Numbered from the stretch's first letter, positions 39,831 to 48,608 are shown. The stretch: 64,000 nucleotides of DNA from Parasporobacterium sp. (GCA_017510065.1 JAFWOB010000081.1:16283-80282), one strand, 5' to 3'. A program made the numbers and translations. The notes: a model not told the origin generated them from the sequence alone.

Positions 39831-40700
39831 ATGAAACGAACAATAAAATGGTTAGTTGCTGTAATGCTGTGCCTTCTTATGACAGGCAGTATCGCTTGGG
39901 CAGAAGAAGGAACGGCCAAGGAGCAGGCTGCTGTCCGGTTCCCGGGAGAAACAGAGGAGTTTGACGCACAGGAAGCGCTGCTTGCGGAGTACAGCAGGGA
40001 AATCGGTTTGCTTGACAGGATCGCACAGCTGTATGATATTTCCTATACAGAGGAAGAGGTGGACAATGCGATCCTCGCCCGGATGCAGGAAAGCGGACTG
40101 GACGAACAGTATTCCCTGGAAGAGTTCAAGGAACTTCGGGGGGCAGACTGGGTGTATCTGGTAGAGAAACTGGATGTGGAATATCAGAAAGTCACGGAAG
40201 AACTGGATAAGATCCTCTCTTATACCTACGAGGATGAGGAGTATACAGAACCGGAAGATACACAGTTTCATGCATTGTCTTCTTTCACCGCCCAGACGCT
40301 GGACGGAGGCGTTTTCACCCAGGAGGATCTGGCCAAAAAGGACATTACCATCATGTATGTCTGGACTACGTTCTGCGGATTCTGTGTTGATGAAATGCCG
40401 GAACTGAAGGAATATGCAGAATCGCTCCCGGAAAATGTACAGCTCATTACTTATTGCGGAGACGGAAGCTTCAGCCAGGACCTGGCAAAAAAGATCCTGG
40501 ATGAAAACGGAATAGAGCTGGTGACACTCATCAGCGGGGATGGAGATTTCCGAAAACTGGATTATGAACTGATGTATACGCCGACTGCGGTGTTTTTCAA
40601 CAGCAAGGGCGAAGTGGTTGGAGAGTTTCTGATCGGTGCAGGCAATCTGGCCGAACGGTATGGTCAGGCGCTGGAGCATGCGCTCGAACAGGTCGGATAA
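39831..40700 (+). CDS. Exported TlpA/thioredoxin-like protein
   Basis: 289 residues. A signal peptide ends AWA before EEGTAKE, with no lipobox. A helical, acidic linker (~110 residues) precedes a thioredoxin fold containing WTTFCGFCVDEMPEL; the redox pair is C182/C185. The cis-Pro segment is YTPTAVFF near 248. Likely an extracytoplasmic thiol-disulfide oxidoreductase. The CXXC peptide gene and the NapH-like ferredoxin gene follow directly, a grouping seen in Clostridia, which suggests electron delivery across the membrane. Confidence 0.88.
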   Translation: MKRTIKWLVAVMLCLLMTGSIAWAEEGTAKEQAAVRFPGETEEFDAQEALLAEYSREIGLLDRIAQLYDISYTEEEVDNAILARMQESGLDEQYSLEEFKELRGADWVYLVEKLDVEYQKVTEELDKILSYTYEDEEYTEPEDTQFHALSSFTAQTLDGGVFTQEDLAKKDITIMYVWTTFCGFCVDEMPELKEYAESLPENVQLITYCGDGSFSQDLAKKILDENGIELVTLISGDGDFRKLDYELMYTPTAVFFNSKGEVVGEFLIGAGNLAERYGQALEHALEQVG

Positions 40701-40703
40701 AAG

Positions 40704-40862
40704 ATGCGGATGAAGAGAAAACAGATTGCCATTATGATTCTGCGGGCAGCAGCCATTGTCCTTGGCATCCTGTTCCTGGTGATCGGGATCTTAAGAGGGG
40801 AACCGGGAGAGATCCTTTTTAAGGCGGTGAAGATATGTCTGGAATGCATCGGGATCGGGTAA
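40704..40862 (+). CDS. CD1871A family CXXC motif-containing small membrane protein
   Basis: 52 residues. It has a basic N-terminus (MRMKRKQ), one membrane segment (about residues 8-29), and the family hallmark KAVKICLECIGIG at the extreme C-terminus with C45/C48. It starts 3 nt after the TlpA-like stop and overlaps the ferredoxin gene by 28 nt, so the three are translationally linked. The CXXC pair beside the membrane could pass electrons between the NapH-like protein and the TlpA-like protein. That role is inference. Confidence 0.85.
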   Translation: MRMKRKQIAIMILRAAAIVLGILFLVIGILRGEPGEILFKAVKICLECIGIG

Positions 40863-41740
40863 AGGCCACGCCTCTTAAAAAACAAAACCGGATCCGCCTC
40901 CTGATCCAGCTGGCAGCCGCCGCTGTACTTAACGGATATGCGGCAGGATTTATGAAAGGAAAGATCTTTACCGGAAAGACCAAGCTGTTTTGTGTTCCGG
41001 TGCTGAACTGCTATTCCTGCCCCGGTGCTCTTGGCTCTTGCCCCATCGGCGCTCTTCAGGCTGTCGCGTCAGGGACCGGACGTCAGATCTCCTTCTATGT
41101 ACTGGGGATCCTGATGCTGTTCGGAGTTCTGCTGGGGAGATTTCTCTGTGGCTTTTTATGTCCGTTCGGACTGATCCAGGATCTTCTGCATAAGATCCCC
41201 GGAAGGAAATTCAAAATACCCTCCGGGATCGACAAAACGGGAAGATATCTGAAATACGTGATCCTGGTGCTGGTTTTTCTGCTTCCTGCAGTTCTGGTGG
41301 ACGGCTTCGGACTGGGGACGCCTTTTTTCTGCAAATACTTCTGTCCGGCGGGTACGCTGGAAGGCGGAGTATTTCATGTACTGGTGAACGGGCAGTTAAG
41401 GTCGCTTGTCGGAGGCTTGTTCTGGCTTAAGGCAGCGATCCTGGCGATCATTATTGTCGGAGCTATTCTGACGGAACGGCCATTTTGCCGGTATTTCTGC
41501 CCACTAGGGGCGTTTTATGGGTTGTTTAACAGATTCTCCCTGTATGGGATCAGAATGGATGAATCCAGATGCATCCGCTGCGGGAAATGTGAGACGGTAT
41601 GTCCGATGGACGTGAAAATCACGAAGAAGATCAATACTGCGGAATGCATCCGCTGTGGAAAATGCCGGGCTGTCTGTGAGAAAGAGGCAATCAGTATCCG
41701 GTTTATGCTGAAAACAAAACAGGAAAAGGAACAGTTGTAA
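40835..41740 (+). CDS. NapH-like membrane polyferredoxin (4Fe-4S)
   Basis: 301 residues. About five membrane segments. Cys-rich loops GRFLCGFLCPFG and CKYFCPAG/CRYFCPLG match the NapH/CcoG-type CxxxCP motifs. Near the C-terminus two classic clusters, CIRCGKCETVCP and CIRCGKCRAVCE, each bind a 4Fe-4S. A probable membrane electron carrier delivering reductant to the outer CXXC/TlpA pair. The start overlaps the preceding CXXC gene. Confidence 0.9.
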   Translation: MSGMHRDRVKATPLKKQNRIRLLIQLAAAAVLNGYAAGFMKGKIFTGKTKLFCVPVLNCYSCPGALGSCPIGALQAVASGTGRQISFYVLGILMLFGVLLGRFLCGFLCPFGLIQDLLHKIPGRKFKIPSGIDKTGRYLKYVILVLVFLLPAVLVDGFGLGTPFFCKYFCPAGTLEGGVFHVLVNGQLRSLVGGLFWLKAAILAIIIVGAILTERPFCRYFCPLGAFYGLFNRFSLYGIRMDESRCIRCGKCETVCPMDVKITKKINTAECIRCGKCRAVCEKEAISIRFMLKTKQEKEQL

Positions 41741-41743
41741 CCT

Positions 41744-42445
41744 ATGGCAGCTATTTATTATGCGGACGATGAAGAGAATATCAGAGAAGTAGTGGGCTCT
41801 TTCCTGGCCAATGAAGGTCACGAGGTCAGGACCTTTGAGAACGGTGATCTTTTGTTCGAAGCATTTGAGAAACAGGAATGCGATCTGGTGATCCTGGATA
41901 TCATGATGCCGGGAACCGATGGGATCGGGATCCTGCAGAAGATCCGGAAGATCTCCAATGTGCCGGTGATACTGCTGACTGCCAAGGATACGGACATGGA
42001 TTATTATAACGGACTGGCATTGGGGAGCGATGATTATCTGACAAAGCCTTTTAAGCCGTTAATCCTTTCTGCCAAGATCAATGCCTTGCTGAGGCGGTCC
42101 AGGTATGAAAACACGGCAAAAAAAAGGGAAGAGGAAAAAGACCTGTCCTGCGGCAATGTAAAGTACAGCCGGGTAAAGCACGAGGTAACCGTGAACCATG
42201 CAGTCATCTCCCTGACGCCGACGGAGATGAGGTTTCTGGCTTACATGATGCAGCATTTTGAAGAGGCAGTACAAAAAGAGGTGCTGCTGGATGAGATCTG
42301 GGGGATCAACAGTGAGATCGAATCCCGCGTGGCGGATGAAACAAACCGCAGGCTTCGGAAAAAACTGACCGCCGCCGGAGCGGATGTCTATATCCAGACG
42401 GTGTGGGGATACGGGTTTAAGCTGACAAGGATCAGCGAACAGTGA
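41744..42445 (+). CDS. OmpR-family response regulator
   Basis: 233 residues. Receiver domain with acidic pair (DDEE, 6-9), phospho-acceptor D52 in VILDIMMPG, and the Lys in TKPFKPL (about 104). The C-terminal winged helix has LTPTEMRFLAYMMQH and the YIQTVWGYGFKL wing. It overlaps the kinase gene by 4 nt (GTGA). It probably controls the redox genes upstream or an envelope stress response; no binding site was identified. Confidence 0.94.
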   Translation: MAAIYYADDEENIREVVGSFLANEGHEVRTFENGDLLFEAFEKQECDLVILDIMMPGTDGIGILQKIRKISNVPVILLTAKDTDMDYYNGLALGSDDYLTKPFKPLILSAKINALLRRSRYENTAKKREEEKDLSCGNVKYSRVKHEVTVNHAVISLTPTEMRFLAYMMQHFEEAVQKEVLLDEIWGINSEIESRVADETNRRLRKKLTAAGADVYIQTVWGYGFKLTRISEQ

Positions 42446-43638
42446 CGATCCATATGAAGACAGCACAGAAGCAGCCACATAGTAAATACGTAAACCGGAA
42501 GATCATCAGACGGATGCTTATCCTGATCTCTCTGATCATAGCGATCGTGCTGGCACTGATCTGGTACATTCAATACCGGGATATTGATATCCGGGCGGAG
42601 CAGTCTCTCCGCACCTATCTGTATGCAAGGGATCAGTACTTTGACGGCCGGTCTTTTTTTGGCGTCTATGAATGTTTTGTCGGTTCAGACGATCTGAAGT
42701 ATTATGATGAAACAGATGAGGAACTGGCCCGTTATTATAAAAAGTATCCGGAACGATTTTCGGTAGACACGGTAACCAGATACTCGGATTTCAATACATT
42801 TATCCTGGCACAGCCGATCAGGGCGTCTTTTCGTTCCTACATGCCGGAGGAGCCGGTGGAATACATTCTGATCTGCTGCGATGTCAGCTACTATACCAAT
42901 CTGGTCCGCAATAACATGCTGGTGCTGTTTGGTGCTTTGGCAGGGTTTATTCTCCTATTGTTCGCGATCTCCCGAAACACGATCCACGCCCTGGATAAAA
43001 AAGATGAAGCAATGAACAATTTCTTCGCCAATGCATCGCATGAAATGAAGACTCCTCTCATGGCAATCAAAGGAAATGCGGATGGGATCCTGCACGGTTA
43101 CGTGGAGCAGGAAAAAGGATGCGAGATCATTGAAAAGGAAGCGGACCGGATGTCCGGGCTGATCAGCAGCATCCTGGATATCTCCAGACTGGACAGTGGG
43201 GCAGTAAGCCCGGACCTGGAGCAAAATGATGTCCGTGAGATTATCTATGATGCGATCTCTTCTGTCATGCAGGAGGCGGTTAACAGAAACATCGAATTAT
43301 CTGTTGATCTGAAAGAACCGGCATTTCGAAAATGTGATGAGAGAATGATGTATTCCGCCTTTTCCAATATCCTGACAAATGGCCTCAGATATGCGGACAG
43401 TCTAATCAGAATTTATGATGAGAAACCTGAAGAAGGCAAAATTCGTTTTGTCTTTGAGAATGACGGGACTCCTATCAGCGAAGAGGACGCTTCTCATATA
43501 TTTGAACGATTCTACAAAGGTGACCGTGGGCAGAGCGGCATCGGCATGGCTTTGGCACAGGAATATATCATGCTTCACGGCAGCAGGATCGAGGTTGGCG
43601 TCAGAGAAGGGCGGACTGCTTTTTCCATCACTTTGTGA
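42442..43638 (+). CDS. Sensor histidine kinase
   Basis: 398 residues from a GTG at 42442 overlapping the upstream stop; an ATG at 42454 is the alternative. Two membrane segments (about 30-50 and 158-178) flank an extracytoplasmic sensor of ~105 residues. H-box FFANASHEMKTPLMAIKG carries H200. The ATPase domain has SNILTNGLRYAD (N-box), FENDGTP (G1) and GQSGIGMALAQEY (G2). Partner of the adjacent response regulator. The signal is unknown. Confidence 0.93.
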   Translation: MTIHMKTAQKQPHSKYVNRKIIRRMLILISLIIAIVLALIWYIQYRDIDIRAEQSLRTYLYARDQYFDGRSFFGVYECFVGSDDLKYYDETDEELARYYKKYPERFSVDTVTRYSDFNTFILAQPIRASFRSYMPEEPVEYILICCDVSYYTNLVRNNMLVLFGALAGFILLLFAISRNTIHALDKKDEAMNNFFANASHEMKTPLMAIKGNADGILHGYVEQEKGCEIIEKEADRMSGLISSILDISRLDSGAVSPDLEQNDVREIIYDAISSVMQEAVNRNIELSVDLKEPAFRKCDERMMYSAFSNILTNGLRYADSLIRIYDEKPEEGKIRFVFENDGTPISEEDASHIFERFYKGDRGQSGIGMALAQEYIMLHGSRIEVGVREGRTAFSITL

Positions 43639-43660
43639 ACGTAATCGGAAGGGATCATAC

Positions 43661-44392
43661 ATGTATCATTTTTTTGTCAGACCGGAAAATATTCTGGAAG
43701 ATCATATCCTGATCGAAGGATCTGATGTCAATCATATCAAAAATGTTCTTCGCATGAAGGAGGGGGAGACCTTGTTGCTGAGCGACGGGGAAGGTCGTGA
43801 CTTTACCTGCTGCATTGAAACGCTGGACAATGATACAGTTCGCTGCAAAGTCCTGGCGGAGGAAGCTTCCGGCACAGAACCCTCTGTTAAGGTTTATCTG
43901 TTCCAGGGACTTCCCAAGTCCGATAAGCTGGAACACATTATCCAGAAATCCGTGGAACTCGGTGTATACCGGATCATTCCTGTAGAAACCGCTCGGTGTA
44001 TTGTGAAATATGATGCCAAGAAACTGAAATCCAAGCTGGAACGCTGGCAGAAGATCGCGGAAAGCGCTGCCAAGCAGAGCAGGCGTGGGATCATCCCGCA
44101 GGTAGAGCCTGTGATGAAGTTCAAAGATGCTTTGGAATATGCCTCTGATCTGGATCTGGTTCTGATCCCATACGAAAACTACAAAGATATGCAGCGGACC
44201 AAAGAGATTCTGGCCGGCATCAGGCCGGGGATGAAGATCGGGATCTTTATCGGTCCGGAAGGCGGCTTTGAGCAAAATGAGATAGAAATGGCAGACCATG
44301 CATTCCCCATTTCCCTTGGATCCAGGATCCTTCGGACGGAGACGGCCCCGTTGATGCTCCTTTCTGTGTTGCTGTTCGGCCTGGAGGAATAA
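43661..44392 (+). CDS. rsmE: 16S rRNA m3U1498 methyltransferase
   Basis: 243 residues from the ATG at 43661 (GGAAGGG 7 nt upstream). N-terminal PUA-like domain (HIKNVLRMKEGE), then the SPOUT knot with LPKSDKLEHIIQKSVELGV, SAAKQSRRGIIPQV, IGPEGGFEQNEIE and the C-terminal LGSRILRTETAPLMLLS. It methylates U1498 in the 30S decoding region. It sits 22 bp after the kinase gene and may be read from the same transcript. Confidence 0.96.
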   Translation: MYHFFVRPENILEDHILIEGSDVNHIKNVLRMKEGETLLLSDGEGRDFTCCIETLDNDTVRCKVLAEEASGTEPSVKVYLFQGLPKSDKLEHIIQKSVELGVYRIIPVETARCIVKYDAKKLKSKLERWQKIAESAAKQSRRGIIPQVEPVMKFKDALEYASDLDLVLIPYENYKDMQRTKEILAGIRPGMKIGIFIGPEGGFEQNEIEMADHAFPISLGSRILRTETAPLMLLSVLLFGLEE

Positions 44393-44518
44393 CTCCGGTT
44401 TGCTGTCAGCGCTCCTTTATCAGTCTTGCTTTACTAAGCTAAAACGTTATTTTTTTAACTTAAGTTTCCGTTAAGGTTCTCATTGTATGATGATTTCAGA
44501 AACGGAAAGGAGCAGGAT

Positions 44519-45193
44519 ATGAATCTTGTACATGAGTCGATCCACCGAATCAATAAGACAGATGTTTTGACCCTTGAGCATAGATTATCAACTGTAATGA
44601 GACCTGATACGAATGCTCCTTCAGGCTGTTGCAGAGTGTTCTGCCTGTACTTTGAACGGGACAAGGATTTTTCCTTCTATGAAAGTACAGGAGCCTACAA
44701 AAGAGATGAGTATCGGATCGTCTACTACAATAACAATCCGAACCGTCTTATTCTCTCCAGGAAATCCGAGATGAACGGATTGTCCGGCATCGTAACCTGT
44801 GAGGTAACCAGGGAATTTGTCCAGATCATTCTGAATAACCGTTTTGGAGAAGTGATCAGTGATCCCATGGGAAGGACAGGGGAGGAAATGGATCCTCTGC
44901 TGCAGGAGTTTTATTGGGAAGTAGTAGGAAAGGGCTTGAGGCCGAGAGTACTGGTGGATTATGACAGCAAGATCTTCGTAAACACCAAAGGCAACACGCA
45001 GATCACCATAAACTACAATCCCAGATCCAGCGTGAACCTGAATGCTTTCCTGGATCCGTACCATGCAACTGTACCGATCAGGGATGACAAAGTGATCGTT
45101 CACGTCAAGTGGAACAGCTTCCTTCCGGATGTGATCAGAAGTGCCGTGACTATGAGCGGATCTTTTTCCGGAAACTACTCTTATAACTTATAG
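44519..45193 (+). CDS. VTC/polyphosphate-polymerase-like domain protein, divergent
   Basis: 224 residues from the ATG at 44519 (AAGGAGC 6 nt upstream). The pattern matches the VTC tunnel fold: VFCLYFERDKDFSFYE, YRIVYYN, LILSRKSEMNG, the LRPRVLVDYDS pair of Arg, and VHVKWNSFLPDVIRSAV. In usual bacterial members the last strand reads LEVKYD with a metal-binding Glu; here it reads VHVKWN, so that Glu is His. It may have altered or lost catalysis. It is monocistronic with its own terminator; no membrane partner is adjacent. Confidence 0.7.
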   Translation: MNLVHESIHRINKTDVLTLEHRLSTVMRPDTNAPSGCCRVFCLYFERDKDFSFYESTGAYKRDEYRIVYYNNNPNRLILSRKSEMNGLSGIVTCEVTREFVQIILNNRFGEVISDPMGRTGEEMDPLLQEFYWEVVGKGLRPRVLVDYDSKIFVNTKGNTQITINYNPRSSVNLNAFLDPYHATVPIRDDKVIVHVKWNSFLPDVIRSAVTMSGSFSGNYSYNL

Positions 45194-45241
45194 TTATCTT
45201 TTCAGATGTCTATATAGAATTGCAACTCCTCTCTTTTTGCA

Positions 45242-45280
45242 GGAACGAGCCATACTTTACAGTATGGCTCGTTCCGTTTT
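45242..45280 (+). terminator. Terminator of the VTC-like gene
   Basis: A 15-bp perfect stem (45242-45256 with 45261-45275), TTAC loop, then GTTTT. Confidence 0.88.
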
Positions 45281-45333
45281 AGGGGGTAATTTTCCTGTGC
45301 ATACCCGGGGTTTTGTACAGCAGTTTATCATAT

Positions 45334-45362
45334 AAAAAAGGAGCACCCTGAAGGGGTGCTCC
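45334..45362 (-). terminator. Terminator of the PPIase gene
   Basis: On the minus strand a 9-bp GC-rich stem (45354-45362 with 45340-45348) is followed by six T residues (45339-45334). Confidence 0.92.
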
Positions 45363-45388
45363 GGAAATGTTTAATATGGCAGAACAGA

Positions 45389-46768
45389 TTATTTGTCTGT
45401 CACTTCGGAAACTTCTTCTGCAACTTCGGAGACTTCTTCTGCAACCTCTTCTGTGGCTTCGGAGACTTCCTCTGCAACTTCTTCCGCGGCTTCGGAGGCT
45501 TCCTCTACAACTTCTTCCGCGGCTTCGGAGGCTTCTTCTACAACTTCTTCTGCTGCATCGGAAACTTCCTCAACTACCTCTTCCGCAGCTTCAGAAACTT
45601 CTTCCGCAGTTTCTTCCACCGGAGATTCTACCATGACAACGTTCTGCTTCAGATAATCCATGACCTTCGGCATCAGAACTTCTGTTTCACGGACAAGGAA
45701 ATTGAATGCATCGCCAGACTGGGCTTTGAATTCATCCAGCGTTCCTTCAAAGTTCTCCTGTTCCATATATTTGGTGACCACCTCATCCAGCTCTTCTTCT
45801 GTGAAGGTGATATTCTGTTCTTCGGCCACTTTGTCGACCATCATGGTCTGATCCAGAGTCCGCTTTGCTTCTGCATCGGCATATGCATCAGCAGATTCAT
45901 ATCCCATCATGGAAGCATACTGCGATGCATCGACACCAAACATGGATGCGTAGTAGGAAACAGCAGACATATTATAGGTAGTCAGATCAGCAAGATCTTT
46001 TTCGTTATAATATTTGACATGTGTCTTTTCACCCATTGCGCTGAGGATTGCTGATTCCAGATTGTTGTTTCTCTGGTTCTCGGCATAGTATTCTCTGAGT
46101 TCCCCGATGGTAGAGAATTCCTGATCAAGATGTTCGGCAGAGTAGTGCTGTACCAGTTCGTCGGTAAGTTCCGGAACATTGGCAACATGCTTGCTGTTGA
46201 TCGTGATGGTAAATACGGCATTCTTGCCGGCAAGGTCTTCCGTGGAATAATCTTCCGGGAATGTTACATTGATATCGAATGTTTCACCGATCTCATGACC
46301 GATGATCTGATCTTCAAATCCGTCGATCATGGTGCCGGAACCCAGTGTCAGGGACTGTCCCTGCGCTGTGCCGCCTGCAAACGGTTCTTCCTCGCCCTCC
46401 AGGACGCCGGAGTAATCCAGGTTGATGGTGTCACCGTCCTGCACGGTACCTTCTGTGACATCTTCATAGGTCGTTTCGGCAGAGACAACATTGTTCATAT
46501 AGTTATCGATGGTGCTTTCAGTTACTTCCACCTGAGACTCATCAATCTCGAGTACGGAATAGTCATCGAGTTCCACTTTGCCGTTGATCATATCCTGTGT
46601 TTTAAACCATCCGTTGTTGCCGCCGATGATGGCCAGGATGCCGAGTACGATGACGGCGATCACGATAACCCATGCTGTCGTTTTCTTGGTCCATTTGCTC
46701 TTGGGTTTGATGTGTTCGGGCTGATTGTAGGCACGGCCCTTGGTCTTTTTCACATTCTTGTCTTCCAT
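45389..46768 (-). CDS. Membrane-anchored FKBP-type PPIase / trigger-factor-like protein with acidic repeat tail
   Basis: 459 residues. Basic cytoplasmic N-terminus, one membrane segment (about 31-49), then an FKBP-type domain (GDTINLDYSGVLEGEE, LGSGTMIDGFEDQIIGHEIGE, about 112-170) and a helical trigger-factor-like C-domain. The last ~75 residues are 11-residue repeats of the type SEAAEEVVEEV, strongly acidic and probably helical. It is likely an extracytoplasmic folding chaperone. The repeat tail is encoded by a 33-bp tandem DNA repeat (about 45395-45610). Its own promoter and terminator are visible. Confidence 0.85.
   Translation of the reverse strand: MEDKNVKKTKGRAYNQPEHIKPKSKWTKKTTAWVIVIAVIVLGILAIIGGNNGWFKTQDMINGKVELDDYSVLEIDESQVEVTESTIDNYMNNVVSAETTYEDVTEGTVQDGDTINLDYSGVLEGEEEPFAGGTAQGQSLTLGSGTMIDGFEDQIIGHEIGETFDINVTFPEDYSTEDLAGKNAVFTITINSKHVANVPELTDELVQHYSAEHLDQEFSTIGELREYYAENQRNNNLESAILSAMGEKTHVKYYNEKDLADLTTYNMSAVSYYASMFGVDASQYASMMGYESADAYADAEAKRTLDQTMMVDKVAEEQNITFTEEELDEVVTKYMEQENFEGTLDEFKAQSGDAFNFLVRETEVLMPKVMDYLKQNVVMVESPVEETAEEVSEAAEEVVEEVSDAAEEVVEEASEAAEEVVEEASEAAEEVAEEVSEATEEVAEEVSEVAEEVSEVTDK
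45395..45610 (-). repeat. 33-bp tandem coding repeat (hendecad tail)
   Basis: About six imperfect 33-bp units encode consecutive SEAAEEVVEEV-type peptides at the C-terminus of the PPIase. The last units are shorter. Such repeats can change copy number by slippage. Confidence 0.8.
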
Positions 46769-46786
46769 GTTTTATCCTCTTTTCTG

Positions 46787-46840
46787 TTCCGGAAGCACGG
46801 GTGCACCGGAAGTATTTTACATGCAAACTGCATTTTATCA
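46787..46840 (-). promoter_or_regulatory. Promoter and 5' leader hairpin of the PPIase gene
   Basis: On the minus strand TGATAAAAT (46840-46832) is an extended -10. Downstream, TTCCGG/CCGGAA (46811-46806 with 46792-46787) plus an inner GCAC/GTGC stem forms a hairpin ending 19 nt before the start codon. Confidence 0.5.
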
Positions 46841-47010
46841 TATTGAATTATGAATATAAAGTAATTTATGACAGGATGCTTAAAATTGCCTTAATGATCA
46901 GAAAAATGTGAGTGCATTGCAGAGAAACAAAATAAAATTCAAAAAAATGTAATAGCCGAAAAAAATAATGCACAATCCGTATTCGGACATTTTAGGGAGG
47001 ATAGCTAGAA

Positions 47011-47049
47011 ATGCCGGCCATAATTGTTTTCTTACAGCAATTGTGTTAA
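47011..47049 (+). CDS. Possible 12-residue upstream ORF before the ribose-type ABC operon
   Basis: An ATG at 47011 follows a strong AGGGAGG (10-nt spacing). The frame MPAIIVFLQQLC ends at TAA 47047-47049, 50 nt before the ATPase gene. A hairpin (CATAATTG/CAATTGTG) overlaps it. It may be a leader peptide or a chance frame. The rest of 46769-47099 is AT-rich non-coding sequence containing the PPIase promoter. Confidence 0.35.
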   Translation: MPAIIVFLQQLC

Positions 47050-47099
47050 AAAATATATGTTATAAACTTCAGTTACTCTGGCTGATTAGGAGGAAATAC

Positions 47100-48596
47100 A
47101 TGAGCTCAGAATTGATTCGTGCTGAGAATATTGTCAAAAACTTTGGTTTGACGAAAGCTCTGCAAGGGGTGGATTTTGCACTTAATGCTGGAGAGATCAG
47201 AGGACTCATCGGAGAAAACGGTTCCGGTAAATCCACGATCTGTTCCATCATTTCCGGTATCTACGGATGTGATTCGGGTTCCCTGTTCCTGAAGGGAGAA
47301 CCTTATACCCCGACCAGTATGGTGGATGCCCAGCAGCATGGCGTGGCAATGATCATGCAGGAAATGGGAACGATTTCCAATATCAAAGTCTGTGACAACA
47401 TCTTCATCGGAAAAGAAGCTTTGTTTACCAAAAACGGGGTTGTGAACAGGCGTGCCATGAGAAAAGCTGCCGGAAAGATCCTGGAGGAACTCGGAGCAGG
47501 GGATATCGATCCATGGGCTCCCATTGATACTCTGAATTTTGAAAACAGGAAGCTGGTGGAGATTGCCAGAGCCATGTATGACGATCCGGATATCCTGATC
47601 GTTGACGAGACAACAACCGCCCTGTCCCAGAGAGGAAGAGACATCATCTATAATCTGTGCGATAAGATGTCGTCCCAGGGTAAAGGCGTGATTTTTATCT
47701 CCCACGACCTGGATGAGATCATGGAACACTGTACCGCTCTTACTGTGCTGCGTGACGGTGTTCTGATCGATACACTGGAGAAGGAACGTATGGAGCCGTC
47801 TCTGATCAAGTCCCTGATGGTAGGCCGTGAGATGGTAGGTGACTATTACCGAAGTGATTATGACGGAAGCTACGGTGAGGAAGTAGTTCTTTCCATGAAA
47901 GATATCTATGACGGCCGTGAACTGAAAGATTTCAATCTGGAACTCCATAAAGGCGAGATCCTCGGTATCGGAGGCTTGTCGGAATGCGGCATGCATGAGG
48001 TCGGCCGTCTGGCTTTCGGCATTGAAAAACCCTTGCAGGGCAGCGTAACGCTGGCAGACGGAACGGAGATCAACCAGCCTTATGTAGCGACGAAACACAG
48101 AGTGGGATACATTTCAAAGAACCGTGATCAGGAATCCATGATGATCACGGCTACGATCCTGGATAATATCGTGCTTCCGTCTCTGAAGGATATCACGCGA
48201 AGCGGACTGCTGTTCCGAAGCGATGAAAAAAAGATGGCGGAGGAGCAGAGAAAGCTGCTTTCTATTAAATGCAATAATGTAGACCAGCCGGTGAAAGGAC
48301 TGTCCGGCGGTAATAAACAGAAGGTTGTATTTGGCCGCTGGATCGCCAATAAGTCAGAAATCCTGATCCTGGACTGCCCGACCCGAGGCGTGGATATCGG
48401 AGTAAAGCAGGCTATGTATCAGCTGATCTACAAACTGAAGCAGGAAGGCAAATCCGTGATCCTGATCTCGGAGGAACTGGCAGAGATCATCGGAATGAGT
48501 GACCGGATCATCATCATGAAAGATGGCGCTGTAAGCGGAGAGTTTGCGAGATCTGAGGATATTACAGAACACAAGCTCATCGAGTATATGATCTAA
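47100..48596 (+). CDS. Ribose-type sugar ABC transporter ATP-binding protein (RbsA/MglA-like, two domains)
   Basis: 498 residues from the ATG at 47100 (TAGGAGG). It has two fused nucleotide-binding domains. First: Walker A GENGSGKST (about 38-46), signature replaced by LNFENRKLVEIARAM, Walker B ILIVDETTTAL. Second: degenerate Walker A (GIGGLSECGMHEVG), good LSGGNKQKVVFGRWI, and Walker B LILDCPTRGVD, where the usual Glu of DEPT is Cys. So each composite site lacks one canonical element. It drives a CUT2 importer with the two permeases and binding protein that follow. Confidence 0.93.
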   Translation: MSSELIRAENIVKNFGLTKALQGVDFALNAGEIRGLIGENGSGKSTICSIISGIYGCDSGSLFLKGEPYTPTSMVDAQQHGVAMIMQEMGTISNIKVCDNIFIGKEALFTKNGVVNRRAMRKAAGKILEELGAGDIDPWAPIDTLNFENRKLVEIARAMYDDPDILIVDETTTALSQRGRDIIYNLCDKMSSQGKGVIFISHDLDEIMEHCTALTVLRDGVLIDTLEKERMEPSLIKSLMVGREMVGDYYRSDYDGSYGEEVVLSMKDIYDGRELKDFNLELHKGEILGIGGLSECGMHEVGRLAFGIEKPLQGSVTLADGTEINQPYVATKHRVGYISKNRDQESMMITATILDNIVLPSLKDITRSGLLFRSDEKKMAEEQRKLLSIKCNNVDQPVKGLSGGNKQKVVFGRWIANKSEILILDCPTRGVDIGVKQAMYQLIYKLKQEGKSVILISEELAEIIGMSDRIIIMKDGAVSGEFARSEDITEHKLIEYMI

Positions 48597-48608
48597 GGGA
48601 GGAATATC

